DNA from: Mycocentrospora acerina
Taxonomy: Eukaryota > Ascomycota > Dothideomycetes > Pleosporales
NCBI GenBank assembly: GCA_022701365.1
Contig: JAKUHH010000223.1
Span: 1-39,427 of the forward strand
Direction: 5' to 3'
DNA length: 39,427 nt
This document shows positions 1 to 12,338 of this stretch, in pieces. A program made the position numbers and the translations under genes. Within the stretch, counting starts at the first letter, position 1, and every line of letters starts with the position of its first letter. The notes beneath the pieces are model-generated. The model was not told the DNA's origin, did not search any database, and worked only from the letters and a program-made list of their open reading frames with translations.

Positions 1-1053
1 AATTCTTTATAATCTAATATTATAATAAAAGAAAGTTTTGTAAAATTTATAATAGTAAATTAGATAATAAAAAATTATTAAACAATAGTTTATAATAATA
101 GTTATAGATTAATCTAATATTTAAACTAATAAATATTTCTATATTTTCTTTTATAAGAGATAATTTTAAAGTACTAATATTTTTTATTTATCTTCTAATC
201 TCTTTATTTTAAACCTGTTATTTAATTAAATAAATGTTTTTTTTATACTTATAAATATTTTTTTAATAAAATAAAAAAAGTTATTTTAAATTAAGTCTTA
301 TCTAAAGTTCTTTTAAACTCTTAAATAATTTAAAAAAAAATCCTTTATAGTAAATTACTATAAGAGAATAAAAATCTTCTATTTTTAAGTTTTAGAAAGT
401 AAAATAATTCTTTTTAAGATACTATAGTTATTAAATTATAGTTTTATATTTTAAGTAATATAAATATAAAGATGTAAATTATAAGACTATATTTATAATT
501 AAACTATTACTAACTTTTTAATAAAGTGTATTAAAATATTTAATAATAAACTTTAGAACTTATACTAAATACTAAAAAACACTTAATTTTAAATAAATCT
601 TGCAGTTACTAATTATGTGCACTATTAATATAGCTTACCTTACTTATAGCATTTAATTTGCAGATTCTTAATCTAGCACTAAATTTAATATACTACACAA
701 ATAGTACTTGCTTAAGTATTTTTGCACATACCTTTTAGTACAAGTAGTGCTATTGCGTAGTATTAAAAGCAAGGGCAGGAGGCCTAACTATTACATTTCT
801 TTGCTAGTAATTAACATATATTTGCAAATCTTAGTAAATTAGTTACAAAAGGGTTAAAATTATGTTATTTAAATATTATATAATTAGAATCAGAATTTGT
901 TTTAGCACTAAGTTAGATAATAAACCTTAAGTGCATAATTTAAAGCTTGCAAAGGCACAAAGTCTAAGCGTTGCTGCAACAAGTCTATAAACCTAGCACT
1001 GTACTACAGGTAATACACTACATATTGTGTCCGTCAATCCTACTATACAAACA
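1..1053. other. AT-rich RIP-decayed island, no gene
   Basis: The first ~600 bases are almost pure A/T with long runs of TAA/TAT. TGA, TGG, TCA and CCA are nearly absent, which is the expected residue of CpA-to-TpA decay. From about 600 the composition recovers a little and contains a decayed dispersed repeat (612-798, listed separately). I see no reading frame of interest. The island ends where the GMC oxidoreductase stop codon lies. Confidence 0.8.
612..798 (+). repeat. Dispersed repeat, RIP-decayed copy 1
   Basis: This stretch aligns by eye, in direct orientation, with 23750-23932. Shared blocks include ATGTGCAC, TTGCTTAAGTATT, ATTGCG-AGTAT and GCAAGGGCAGG. Where the two differ, this copy usually has T or A where the other has C or G (CGTGG versus TATAG, CCTCGC versus CCTTAC), so it is the mutated copy. 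The element type is unknown; it could be a transposon end. Confidence 0.65.
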
Positions 1054-2983
1054 CTACATATTCTTTGCAATTAAATCTGCAATCTTTTCTGCAACTCCAT
1101 AGATAGGAGCCATTGTATGGCCGCTTAATTGCATTGGGATTATAGAGGCATCAACAACTCTTAGGTTTTGGGTCCCATATACTTCAGCCCTATCATTAAC
1201 CACACCGCCAAGTTCTTTGGGCAACATAGCACATGATCCAACAACATGGAGAGTATTAAGAACTGTGATAAAGTGTCAGGATGTAATAATGATTTCCAGA
1301 CTGCTGCTACGATCTTACCATTTTCTTTCAAAAAGTTTGCCCATTGGTCATCTGATGCGTTCAGAGGCAACTTGCCATAACCAGGGGTGACATTATCGGC
1401 AATTAGATTGCTGAGAGGTGGCGTAGCATAAGCTTTCTGAGAGAGACGACCCACGGCGGCTAGCATTTCGAGGTCAAAGTCAAAAGCTAAGAGATTTGGG
1501 GTTATGATAGGGTCGTCGATATTGTCCTGGGATTTGAGGTGGACACTACCCCACGAAAATGGCATCGATGTCCAAAACTGCGCAAAAATACCAGAGCCAG
1601 TATTAGTCGGAAAAATTTCAGCAATAGTGACGTTTTTGTTGAATATTAAGTCATGTTGAATTCGGAATCGTTCTTCGATTGCATTTTGACTTATGGCTCC
1701 ACCAGATGATGTTGAGGCTGTTCTTGCCCACCCAGCGAGCTTCTTCAAGGTCGAAGCGGCAACTGACGCAGTTTTTTTGCCAAAAACATCTTGAGCTGTA
1801 GGCATTGTCGCGAATGGTGTTCGTCCACCGCCAATGCTACCGTTCAAAGCATAGACCATGGCAACAATATTATGATCCTGCATGGACTCTCCAACGCCAG
1901 GAAGATTTACCCTCATCTTGACACCTAGTTTTTTGAGAATCCTGAACGCATAAATTAGTTTATCGTTATTCAAAAACCAAATTCTCGCATCTTACGTTGG
2001 GTTCCCAACTCCTGAGGCTTCAAGTATAAGCGGACTTTTGTAAGCACTAGCTGACAATACAACTTCTTTCCTTGCACTAATCTGAACTGAATCACCATTA
2101 GAATCGATGTATTCGAACCCGTTAGCAATTACATCATTACCAACATCTTCAGCCCACGTGATTCGCTTTACTGTACCCTTGATTATTCTGAGGTTTGGTC
2201 GAGCTTGCACTGGTGTGTAGTAGGCACGGGCAGAATCTTCTCGCACACCGGCGTCCCGATCCAAGGTCATGGGTGCCGAGACAAAACCATGAGGACTACC
2301 ATCGTTCAAGTCTGTAATAGACTTCAAACCCAAAGCTTCCCAAGTTACGCGGGCCTTGTCATGGAAAGAACTGTTGGATAGTGTGAAGGGAAAACCGACG
2401 ACAAGAGGTCCGTTTTTCCCATGGGATTTTTCATTGAATGATGCGCCGCTGGCAATCTGTACGTTCGTTGGGGGAACAAATTTCTCTCCTCGTTTGGAAT
2501 ATGGAAAAACAGAGTCCCAATTCCAACCTCGATTTCCGAGTTCTTCCCAAGCATCGTACTGCGCTTTGTCTCCCCGGATATATACCATTCCTGTGGAATG
2601 AGAAATCAGCTTGACCAAAAAATATAAATATGAACAATTGTATTAAACTTACCGTTGACAGCGCTCGTTCCACCCCATGCCCTTCCAGCGCGATAAGTCA
2701 AATTCCTTGCACCAAGAGCAGACGAAGTGATTGAGGGATATTGCCAGTTGATGGAAGCATTGAAACTACTGAAAGAGAAGTCTATCGTCTGGACATCTGG
2801 ATGTTGCCGTACGTCATCTCCAGGCTCTATCACAGCAACAGTTATGTTCGGATGCGAAGAAAGGCGGTTTGCTATGACCAAGCCAGCAGTACCAGCCCCT
2901 GCAATCACGTAGTCAAATGTTTCGCCATAGACATTGACAACAGAGGCCAGAAATAATAGCTTAGAGAATTTTTGTTTGCTCAT
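1054..2983 (-). CDS. Secreted-type GMC oxidoreductase (FAD-dependent)
   Basis: Four exons: 2983-2653, 2590-1996, 1941-1319, 1262-1054 (585 aa). Introns of 62, 54 and 56 nt have GTAAGT/GTAAGA donors; the last has a CTGAC branch point. Glucose-methanol-choline oxidoreductases use FAD to oxidise alcohols, sugars or lactols. Residues 1-20 look like a signal peptide. The Rossmann GAGTAG is at 29-34, followed by the GMC signature GRAWGGTSAVNGMVYIRGDK, and SGVGNP before the middle FAD loop. The C-terminal catalytic histidines are about His522 (TLHVVGSCAM) and His565 (QLSGHTMAP). Length is normal for the family. Read without splicing the gene seems frame-shifted, but every break is an intron. The start is the first in-frame ATG. 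It lies head-to-tail downstream of the aldo-keto reductase. The substrate cannot be told from sequence. Confidence 0.92.
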
Positions 2984-3535
2984 ATTCAATCGTATCCCGC
3001 GTCTGCAGCTATTCGGAAGGGATTTGAGGGTCGTGACGGAGAAGTTGCTAAATTGAGAAAATCAATTGAAAAAGCAATGAAGTGAGTGGTAGAATCAGTA
3101 TGGTACAGAAGTATTGGGACGTAGTAAATTTTTCTTTAAGGGTCAAATAAGCCAAGATTTTTAAGCATATATGTCAATTTCGGGGCGTGAATAAGCATTT
3201 TAGGCAAAACTGCATATTTTAGAAATTAATAACGCAAAATTCAATTCTTCGAGTCCGAAGCTACCAATTCATTGGGTTTAACATTGGACCCGTAATTTAA
3301 CCTACATAATACTTGCTAGATGAGAAAAAGGAAGGTAACTTGACTAGCGGGAAGAACGATAACAATGCGCTCATGCTTTGATTGAAACTGGCATCGTCTC
3401 AGTGAGATGAGATTGTTCTATCCTATCTGACTGCCTATAGAAACGATGATCTGATCTGTGATCGGAGGATCGGATGATCCATTTGCTGCGCTTAACGTCG
3501 GCGAGTTTTCATCACCCAATCAAGTGGCAGGAAAA
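2984..3535. promoter_or_regulatory. Intergenic region, GMC promoter and AKR 3' end
   Basis: About 550 bases with no gene. It must contain the promoter of the leftward GMC gene. A near-palindrome CTTCGAGTCCGAAG at 3247-3260 (arms CTTCG/CGAAG, 4-nt spacer) lies about 265 bases upstream of its ATG and resembles sites before other cluster genes. Binding is inferred only. Confidence 0.4.
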
Positions 3536-4543
3536 TCACCGACTGCTCAGCATCTCATAGTTATCCAAAGATGCCTCAGCTTTGACGCTTTCCCAAACCT
3601 GGTCGATTTTCCTGGTAGCACCGAGACTTAGAGGTCCGGCCTTGAGCGCTTCAATCGTCTCTTTGAGTTGCTGAGTATTTCTCGCGCCAACGATGATGAC
3701 GTCACCCTGGTCACCCTGAAGTTTTGAATGGTAAACCACCCAACGGTAGGCTAGCTCCGCTCTTGAAATGTTCTCTTCCTTGGCAATTTGCTCCCAGATA
3801 TCGAGCGCTGCTACAAAGCTGGATCGGTTATACATGCCGTTGTAAACTTTAGCGAGAGGTTGACCCTCACCAAATCGGCCACCAGCTTCAGTTAATGCTG
3901 CCTTAGATTTTGAAAGAAATCCTCCTGCGATTGGGCTGTACGCATAAAATGCCAATTTGTGCTTGCGAATGACGGGAAAGATCTCGTCATCGGCACGCCG
4001 TGCTACTGCGGAGTAATTGCCCTGGTAAACAGAGGGAACCACGAAGTTGTTTTCTTTCGCTACACGAATAATTTCTTCTACCTCGTGCCCAAGGTAGTTA
4101 GAAAGACCAATGCGCTTGATGGCGCCTTGCTTATAAAGCTCGTTAAGCCCGCTAAGGGTTTCCTTGACAGGAACTCTACGGTCTGGCGCGTGCATGTAGT
4201 ACACATCCACCTAGATATTATTAGAAATACATCGCCTTTTACAACCACAAGTACTTACACTTTCGGTCTGAAGCCTCTTCAGACTCGCTTTGCAAGCACT
4301 GACCACAACATCTGCGGTGGAGAGCTGGTCGCTGAAGCCACCCGGCATCTTTGTGTCAATGGCGAATCTCGTAGCTGCACCCGCCTTGCCCATTGTCTCT
4401 TCCGATCCACCATATAGTTGTGCCGTGTCGATTATCTCAATACCAGCCTCTTCAATGACTTTCAGCCAATCGGTGACCTCCTCGACAGAGCTAGACAACC
4501 AAGCGGCACCCCCGAAGGCAATCTTGATACCGTTTGCAGACAT
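3536..4543 (-). CDS. Aldo-keto reductase, AKR7 (aflatoxin-aldehyde reductase)-like
   Basis: Two exons, 4543-4259 and 4210-3536, separated by a 48-nt intron (GTAAGT donor, CTAATAAT branch, CTAG acceptor), give 319 aa. Aldo-keto reductases are cytosolic NADPH-dependent TIM-barrel enzymes that reduce aldehydes and ketones. The catalytic tetrad is visible: Asp39 and Tyr44 (DTAQLYG), Lys65 (IDTKMPGG) and His102 (YMHAPD). The FGGAAW start, the YMHAPD motif and the YNGMYNRSSF segment resemble the AKR7 group. The C-terminal part VIIVGARNTQQLKETI is the usual NADPH phosphate-binding region. It is complete and of normal length. In the cluster it could reduce an aldehyde intermediate opposite in direction to the ALDH; that role is inference. 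Confidence 0.92.
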
Positions 4544-7500
4544 GTTGCATGTGCGAACAGAGAGTGGTTTTCAGGAAGTATTGGACGATGAACTGGTGAT
4601 GCAGAATCTGAATTGAGAAATGTTTCTTTTATACGAAGAGTGTAGATACTTATTGTTTCCTAAGTACTCAGGCTTAAGCAGCTCCCCAGAAGGAATGTGG
4701 CACAGCAGTTGGCGAACAAGTTTCCGCCACGTACGTATGTCAGGGGATATTGAAGATAATGATGCTTTCAAATCAAAAGCATTTGTCATCAGTAAATTGA
4801 TGGTTATCGCGCCATGTGCGCGAAAATTATATCCGAGACTTTCCCTATTACCATTTAAAATAAGTGTTTGTGAATGTTTTTGTGTCGGCACTTCAAGTCC
4901 GAGACACCAACCCCCACGCGTGAAGCATTTGACTCTTAATTGGCTCATTTGTCGATTTCAAAGGGTTACATCAACTGCACAATGTGATTAGATAGAAAAA
5001 TACATTAAATTGTAAGCAAATGTATTCATACCCGCCGTGCTACGGCAGGAATGTCGGCGTACTACTCGTAGCGAAGGCTGATCATGACAGACACTAGTGG
5101 GGTACAAGAAGTTAGAAATCAGAAAACAATTCAAGTAAGTTATCTAGTTCGTTAGTAAAGGAGAAATGTCCACAGCACTCAATGTTGCGTTTGCACAATT
5201 TAGTAGACATGGCATCTTGACTTGAGGCGTTCAAATTTCAGCTAAAACATTTAATAGTTGTTTCGATTTTACTCCATATTTGGATTTTTTTACGATTTGC
5301 AGTCTGCGCGATAGGTGCATTGATACTTTAGACATTATTTACTAAGATAAATTTCTGAAGGGTTCGTCGCTTTTAGGCATTGATAAAACTATTAATGAAT
5401 TTAATCCAAAATCAATGAACAAATTGATTTTTTGAACCTAGAATCTCGTTGTTATCATGACGCGCTCATTACAGGCACGTCATAAAAGCATCGGTTGATT
5501 GATCACATGAAGATTGTGTAAGAGATTGCTTGGTAACTTGATTGAAAGAGACTTAGGTCATCTCAACAAATGACACGTCTGAAACAACGAATGCTTGATA
5601 TCCATAGCATAAGTTGCATTGAATCGCTCACTGTGGAGTTGCGGCTCTTTGTGGCTAATGGACAGAAGCACATAGATTAAGCAACCTAATTGCATCAAAT
5701 GCAGCTTTTGAGAAGTCAAATCCTGACAAATGCCATCCCCTCCCCAAAAGCAAGTACTTGACTCTGTATTTATATTGTAAATTCCCGCACGAAAAGTAGA
5801 ACTCTTTAAATGAACGATCTTACACATTAGCAGTAGACCTCATAGAAAAGCTTCATTTTCAGTGTAAGCTAATTCATTGTGTAGGTACCTTTAGTTAGAG
5901 TTATACCGCAACAAGGGCGAATTGGTCACCATTCAAAAATAAAAGACTTTTTCCAAAGGTTTCTCACATAGTGCATCTAGCCTTTGTAAGCGCTGCAAGA
6001 TGTGCTCCCTTTGGAGGAGAACGCTCTCATTGGTACGTTATGGTGTGGACTCAAATGACTCATTAGATCTTCAAGCATTTGAAAAAGCGATCGGCTAGGA
6101 ACCAGGATGCAAATAGATATTGCAATTATGGACTTACCACTATCTCTGTTTACAGTGGATTTGCCAAAGTCAGGCAACAATAAGAACCGCTACGCGGCCA
6201 AACGTTGGCGGGAAACCTCACCTAATTCGCCGAATAAGAAACCGAGACAGGAAACCGAGGGGTCAACAGGACTGGAAAAGAAGTTTAACAGCCGGCCAAA
6301 AGAGGTAAAGATCGCTTCTGAGGATCAGTTTGCTTAATTCAACAATCTATCGGAGCGGTAGTTCGGAGTTGGCCGCAATAAGTGACCGTCCATGCCTAAG
6401 ATTGCAAGCGGCTACTTCAGCCTGCTAGATAGTAACTGTGATTAGGAAGGCTGCTTTTCCATCTGAGCGCGATCAATATCAAGACAAGGTGATTAAATTA
6501 TTAGAAGCTACCATTATTCCTTAATAATTGAGTAAGAATGATTTAGCAACGGAATATTTGATAGCGACCTTATCGTAGTCGACCTCAAACTCGATCAGCC
6601 TGACAGCTGGAGAGGTAAGCGCTTAAAGCAAACGCAAGCTCTATCCCCCAAAAAGCTAGACCGCATCCTGCACACAGTAATAGAACACATAGTACAGCCT
6701 TGGTCTATGACTTCATCCTATCGCGTCACACGTGTTGGTTGTTCACTCATAATTGAATCGTAGATTAGGCTTACTGACCCACGCGTTGCACCGTTGCGGG
6801 ACGTTGACACGTATGCATATAATCACAGCGCAAGCTACATGTTTTAAGTCGCGGTCTATGCATTGTAACCTCGCAATGCGAGCTATTAGGCCGCCTAGAT
6901 AGTGGCGTTCACTTCCTCCACTAGCGTGAGCGCAAAACCTCGGGTGCTGGGTTCCGATGCAACGGGCCGTAACGGTGTGGCTTCCTCTAGCTTCCGTCTC
7001 ACCTATACTCATGCACCTGCTTGAGTACCTTCTCAATTGAATGCGGCAAGCCCGAAAAAACGGCTCGTAGGCTACCTTCAAGTCATATTCGTTAAGTAAA
7101 ACTTGATGCTTTATCACAGTTCGCCGAGGCATGTCTGCCAATCGTTTTAGCTGGTCCTGCCCTATTACGCAAAACTAGTCTGCTAGCAAACTCGCGTTTG
7201 ATCTGGCTGACGCGCTTCCTCTTTCAACGAACTTCGATAGCCGGCCCGTAATCGGCCTCATTACGATGAGAGCCCGTAAAACCAGCTAAAATGTGGCAAC
7301 AATTACGACCACACCCGGGTAATGTAGTGTTGGAAATACGGACGAATCAAGACCGTTTCGGTCTGACTTGATAGCGTTCAAGTCACATCATGCTATTGCC
7401 AAGGGAGTATGGAGGGACGGCAAATCATACTAAATGCTGAAGTACCTCCCATCATAAGCTCAGGCCGTCACCTGTTCATCGTTTGCTTGTCATGTACCCG

Positions 7501-7592
7501 TCAGTTGCTTGTCATTGCTTGGTATAGTCTGAAATTGAAATTAGCGTAACGATCTGTCAGGGTTTAAATTGAACTTGTGGTCCTTCACCACC
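4544..7592. other. 3-kb intergenic region, no recognised gene
   Basis: The AKR promoter lies at its left end and includes CTTCAAGTCCGAG at 4891-4903, similar to the site before the GMC gene. The TF promoter is at the right end. Short open frames occur, the best being a 75-codon stop-to-stop frame at about 6540-6764 (+) without a useful ATG, and a frame rich in Lys, Arg and Glu at 6107-6337. None matches a family I know. Codon-like but interrupted stretches from 6500 to 7300 may be remains of a lost gene. Composition is ordinary and not RIP-like, with TCA, TGA and CGG all common. Confidence 0.5.
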
Positions 7593-9030
7593 ATGATTAC
7601 AACTTCGGGCGCAACCGTCACCGTGCCAGCAGCTGTACCAGCTTCGGGATCCGCGAAACCGCCCCAGCGGCAATCATGTGACCGGTGTCATAAACAAAAG
7701 TTAAGATGCATCCGGAACAACAATAATGGCGACGTGTGCGATAGATGTTCATCAAAACGGGTGCAGTGCGTCTATAGCTCTAGTCTGCCCAAAGGTCGTC
7801 CAAGCTTGCGTCGTCTAGCGGCAGAGGGGCCAAATATGGGAAGCTCGGCAATGACTGATGATACGACAAGTGCAAAGGAAGTAACAAGTCCAGTTTTAAG
7901 GTGTCTTCCCGATTGTAAGCTGCTTTCCTTCACTCAATTTTGCAGAAAGATTGCTGACCTGAGAAATCATAGCTTCCGAGATTGCACCTCCGCCAATCCT
8001 ACCCCAGCTTATGAATACATCTGCACATTTGTCTATGGCAACGTGGCCTTGGACAGGGACAACCAGTTGGGAAGATACGCCAACAGAAATGAGCTGGGAT
8101 GGTCTTAATTTTAGCCGCGCGGATATAGATGAGTTTTTGGCAAATACCAACAGCTTTGAAAATAGTAGCAATGGCAGAGAAGACAGTAACCCCAACTCGA
8201 TGACTGAATCCGGTTCAAATTCTAGTTCACCACAAACCCGTGGGTACATGTATGGTCAACCCAGAGACGGACAATACGAGAGAAGAGATGAAGGCTATAA
8301 GAGTAATGTGGAAACATCAATGGGCAGCAATATGGCTAGCGTATTTCCTGACGAAAACTCTGGTGTCGCAATTGGACTGCTATCTCAGCTCAGCGTACAT
8401 CTATCTTCGCTGCGTTCCTCCAGCCACATTCTAGCCCAGGCTGCAGACTCTTCGTTCGGCACAGGGCTAAACGATGTGACCTTCTCACTCGTCGACTCTG
8501 CAGCTTTCGGATCGATTACTACCTGGCTCGCGTCTGAAGAGAACTCTGTCGAAAGCACACATTCTTGGCCTAGTTTTGAGGCTCAGATAAAACTTCGCAG
8601 CGGTCAGAGTATTCTGCGCGATCTATTTTCTGCATCACACCGTTTGATGGAGATCCTACGACACTTGAAAGCCGATGATATTATCCGCCACTTAGTTATG
8701 GCTTGTGAGGCACTGCTACTGGAAATCTATGCTGCTGTTTTGACGGCCCTCCAACACGAAGCATATCCGGGTGACTCCATGAACGCAACAGCGCTCGGCA
8801 ATGTCCGACTAGTTATAATTGTCCAGCTTTGCGCCTATTTAATCGATCGGCAACATCAGGCAGTAAGACAATGCCTTGCTCCTTCGACCGTTCAGAAGTC
8901 CAGCCTCCTTAGTCCGCTTCCATCTAGTTCCTACAATGTAGGGACAGCCGATAAAGAGTGCCTCAAAGATCTTAGAGTTCAAGTTCAGCAGAAGCTTACA
9001 CGATTACGACAGATGTTGCGATGTGCGTAA
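7593..9030 (+). CDS. Zn2Cys6 transcription factor, AflR-like
   Basis: Two exons, 7593-7914 and 7973-9030, give 459 aa. The 58-nt intron has a GTAAGC donor, a CTGAC branch point and an ATAG acceptor, and joins two different frames. The binuclear zinc cluster has Cys at 29, 32, 39, 49, 52 and 59 (CX2CX6CX9CX2CX6C), followed directly by a linker YSSSLPKGRPS of the kind found after the zinc cluster in AflR-family regulators. The C-terminal half (from about residue 270) is helical and resembles the AflR regulatory region; overall length is close to AflR. The start is the first ATG and has a strong CACCACC context. It is the only regulator in the window and sits centrally, so it is the obvious pathway-specific activator of the neighbouring oxidoreductases. 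Confidence 0.9.
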
Positions 9031-10425
9031 TAGATATGTACATTCTTTTGACATAGATTATTAGACAACATGCTATTGTAGAACACTATAGATATACGCA
9101 GTAATTCAAACCTATTGTGAAAGTAGATTTTAATTGAATTAGTACTCAAATTCAGTATTCACTTTGGAAAAAACGAGGAAACGTCAGATACAGTATGAAT
9201 GAGAGAAAACCGAGTAACTGATTGATTATCTTAAATTATAAAGTTTCAAAGACTGTATTACAATCCCGAATTGTCTTATGGTCTTAATAGCAAAAATCCT
9301 ATGAGTAAGATTAGTGTTTAGTCAAGATATGTAAGTTTATTTGTCTTTGCTAGAACGTAACTAATTCTTTGCACCTCTTTGTTTGTTTGCAAATTTTTGT
9401 CGCAAATGGCCAAATCATGAATGCTTGAGAAAATTGTCTATTGCAGGCTACAATCAATATCGCATTCTATTTAGATTAACGTCGAGAGTAAAACTGTTTA
9501 GGACCTGACCATCGTAGGTTGCACATTTTTATGTAAAGTACAAAATTTGTCAAGGTAGGTTTTCAACCGACTGATCTTGCTTAAATTGAGCTGTTAAAAG
9601 ATTTTCAGTTACGAGTAAAATTCTGCTTATTTTAAGAAACAATAGGCACTGAGAGGACCAAATTAACTAGTTCGAATTAGGAAGAAATCTACTAAATCTT
9701 GGCAAGATTACTTGTAAACTCCCCTGTCTACACCTATCACGGGGGGCTACGGTTGCGGTTCCGATAAGCGGGACTACCGGATTGTGAAAAAACAGCTCTG
9801 ATTGCGTGACCTACTGTTTCATATATTCCGAGATGCAACCGATTTGGAACAAGATCCGACCCGCTGCTCCCGGCACCACCCTGCGTTTCTGCAACGTGGA
9901 GAAAAGGCTTAGCTACTTTTAGTAACCGCGCCCTCTGTAATGTACCTTATCATGAGGAGTGATATGTACTTCTGCATCTGTTCAAGGATTTTCGTAATTA
10001 ATCTCGGAACCAGCTTCTTGATTTAGGCTAGACTGGTAAGCTGAGATTTTAACCTGCAGATCATGTCTTAATCTAGTTACAAGAGGGATGCCTAACCAAG
10101 GAGTAAACACGAGGTGAATGCACAATGCTAAATGAACGTTTGGAAAATTCAGCCAACCAGTAGGGAGGTGAATGCCATTATTATGCTGATGAAGGCTATC
10201 CATTATGTATCAGTTGTACCAATCGATTTAACTAGCTTTTTGTTCACGGAAGAATCCATGTGAATCGATTTTGTTTCCTAAATCTTCATCGTCAGCGGGA
10301 CACCTCGTGTTACTCTCCTGTTGAATAATCTGCATTGTACAAGGAACAAGTTTGAAAATCACCACTCAATGGAACTTGCAAAAAGAAATCTGATCTTACG
10401 ACTAATATGCAGATTTTGAATACTT
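9031..10425. other. Intergenic region after TF, no gene seen
   Basis: AT-rich spacer with many stops in all frames. A GC-richer patch at about 9716-9960 contains several CGG/CCG triplets (CTACGGTTGCGGTTCCG and CGGGACTACCGG at 9749-9780) that could bind a zinc-cluster protein. No open frame above about 70 codons is convincing. Confidence 0.5.
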
Positions 10426-10756
10426 AGGGCCTGTCTGGTTGCACCGTATTTAAACTCCGTTTTCTGTATTGTATTAGAACAAGCTTATGTAAGGGAGGGC
10501 AAAACGGAGCAAAAGGAAATCTCAAATAACTGCTTGAAGATAGAGTAACTACATAGCATAAAGAGGTAAATTGTGGGTTTAATAAGCACTAAACAAGGAT
10601 ATTTCTCTTAGTAAAAATGCTAACAAAATGGCATCTCTAGTCTAAAGCTTAAAAATTCTGTTTTACTAGACACGCTACCGTTTTTATCTCTGTTTTGAAA
10701 ACGGAGGCTTAATCAGGCAAAATGGAGTTTTAAAACGGTGCAACCAGACAGGCCCT
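10426..10756. mobile_element. MITE-like element with perfect terminal inverted repeats
   Basis: The ends are inverted copies: 10427-10447 begins GGGCCTGTCTGG and 10735-10755 ends CCAGACAGGCCC, identical over 21 bases. The match continues with a few differences for about 20 more bases (CCGTATTTAAACTCCGTTTT versus CCGTTTTAAAACTCCATTTT after reverse complementing). The 330-bp size and the lack of an open frame fit a non-autonomous DNA transposon. Flanking trinucleotides TTA (left) and TTG (right) could be a decayed target-site duplication, as in Harbinger elements, but that is weak. It sits in the 3' flank of the FAD monooxygenase gene and is not RIPed. Confidence 0.85.
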
Positions 10757-10909
10757 TGTTCTTAACATTTAAACCGGAAATGCATTTACAAATTTCACAG
10801 CCCTGCAAAATTTGTTTGATGACACTTACGATCCCAGTAACCCCGACCTTGAAGAAGTTCTACCAAGCGTCTGAAGGCTTTGAGAAACAACTTTCAATTC
10901 TGATAGGCT

Positions 10910-12338
10910 TCATCCTTGTGCAGTTAAGACAACGGGCTCGATTGACAAAGTTTTCATGCCTGTAATAAAGTGCTCCCCGGTCTCAGCACGCTTGCTCGCC
11001 TCCTGATACGAACTTCTCGAAGCTCGTACAGCTGCTGTCCCCCTTCTTAACATTTCAATATGATACTCGGCGATGGCAGCTTTTACAGCTTTGATATCTT
11101 GAAACTTGGAGTCGGGCTGTAGCTGAGAAAGGGTATTTGACAATTTCATAGCATCGACGAATGCATGAAATGCGCCCTCCCCTCGTGACGGTGTCATTGC
11201 GTGCGCCGCATCTCCCAGAAGAGCAATTCGACTGGAAGGCAACGCATCAAGCTCCAGATCGCGCCAGATGTGCGGTTCTTTCCTGACCCCCTCTGCGGGT
11301 GTTAAAGCGAAAATCTCGCGAAGTTTAGGTGGCAGCCCCTCAACCGTCTTACGGACGTGATCTAATTTTTCCTGTTGGCTGGATACCTGAAGCCAGTGCT
11401 TAGTGTCAGTTATATCATTAGAGTCTGGTTGCATGAACATCCAGTAAAATCGACCGCCCTGACCGTCAGGAAACACATAATGCAGTCCAACGAAGCCGAT
11501 GAAACCAAGCTCTGGATTGATGAGATTGTACGCGCTATGCCCTAGCTCTAGCTGTCGTTTAAAGGCATCACCTGATAGGTCCAGCTCGCCCACGATTGCC
11601 ATGAGCGGCACAAGGTGGAGCAGTTCAGCACTGGACTTTTGAAGCAGATGTTGTCGAACTAGATAAATAGTTGTGTTAGCCGCTGAAATCAGTCTTGGTA
11701 TTTGCACGTACCAACGCTATGAGCTCCATCTGCCCCTACCAAAATATCACCACGTGCACTGGTGCCATCTTTGAAAAACACAGATACGCCATCATCATCT
11801 TGTTTTATATCCGATAGGGTCTTACTCCATTTGACAGTAAGATTAGTTAGTAACCATTTTCGCAGTCGGGATCGCTCTGCGCGAATAAATGGAGTGTCGG
11901 GAGAGTCCTGTTGCTTGTAATTAGCCAACAAATTGTATGGCTTTGTACCGGGGGAATATGTATAGTTGAAGCTCCTTACCTCAAGACCAAAGCATCCATC
12001 CCGGCCACCATAGTAATAGGCAAATTGATGGCTTAATTTCAGTGGGGCCAGATGATCTGTAGACTCTTTCAGGTCTGGCATGTCAGACGGGAGAGCAGAT
12101 AAAAATTCAGTGATAATGCTAATAACTTGTCAGATCATTGAACTACTTAATGCTAGACAATAGAATGCTATTGAAGGTGGTAAGAAGATTCTTACGTATG
12201 AAGCGCAATAGCCCATCCTTGAAAGCGTCCATTCTCATCCTCATCGCGCTCGAATATCTCATAAGAGATCCCCTGCTTTCGAAGGGTCTGAGCAAGTGTC
12301 AGACCTCCGAGGCCGGCTCCAACGATCAGGACATGCAT
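10910..12338 (-). CDS. FAD-dependent monooxygenase
   Basis: Three exons: 12338-12196, 12118-11712, 11658-10910 (432 aa). Introns are 77 and 53 nt, with GTAAGA and GTACGT donors and a CTGAC branch in the first. Class A flavin monooxygenases hydroxylate or epoxidise with NAD(P)H and O2. The FAD Rossmann motif GAGLGG is at residues 7-12, the DG motif GADGAHS at 176-182, and the ribityl/pyrophosphate motif GDAAHAM at 332-338. The FIRAERSRLRKWL segment (about 125-137) supplies the usual FAD-contacting Arg. No membrane segment is evident, so it is probably soluble. The first exon is only 143 nt and easily missed because it carries the whole N-terminal FAD fold strand. The gene is divergent from the 2OG dioxygenase, sharing a 565-bp promoter region. 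Confidence 0.92.

Noticed and set aside
1161..1320. Frameshift near the 3' end of the GMC gene that removes the catalytic C-terminus
   Set aside because: A 56-nt intron (1318-1263) with GTAAGA donor, CTGAC branch and CACAG acceptor restores the frame and the complete His-containing C-terminus.
4211..4260. AKR split into two separate genes
   Set aside because: A 48-nt intron joins TES to VDVYYMHAPD in frame; the spliced length is normal.
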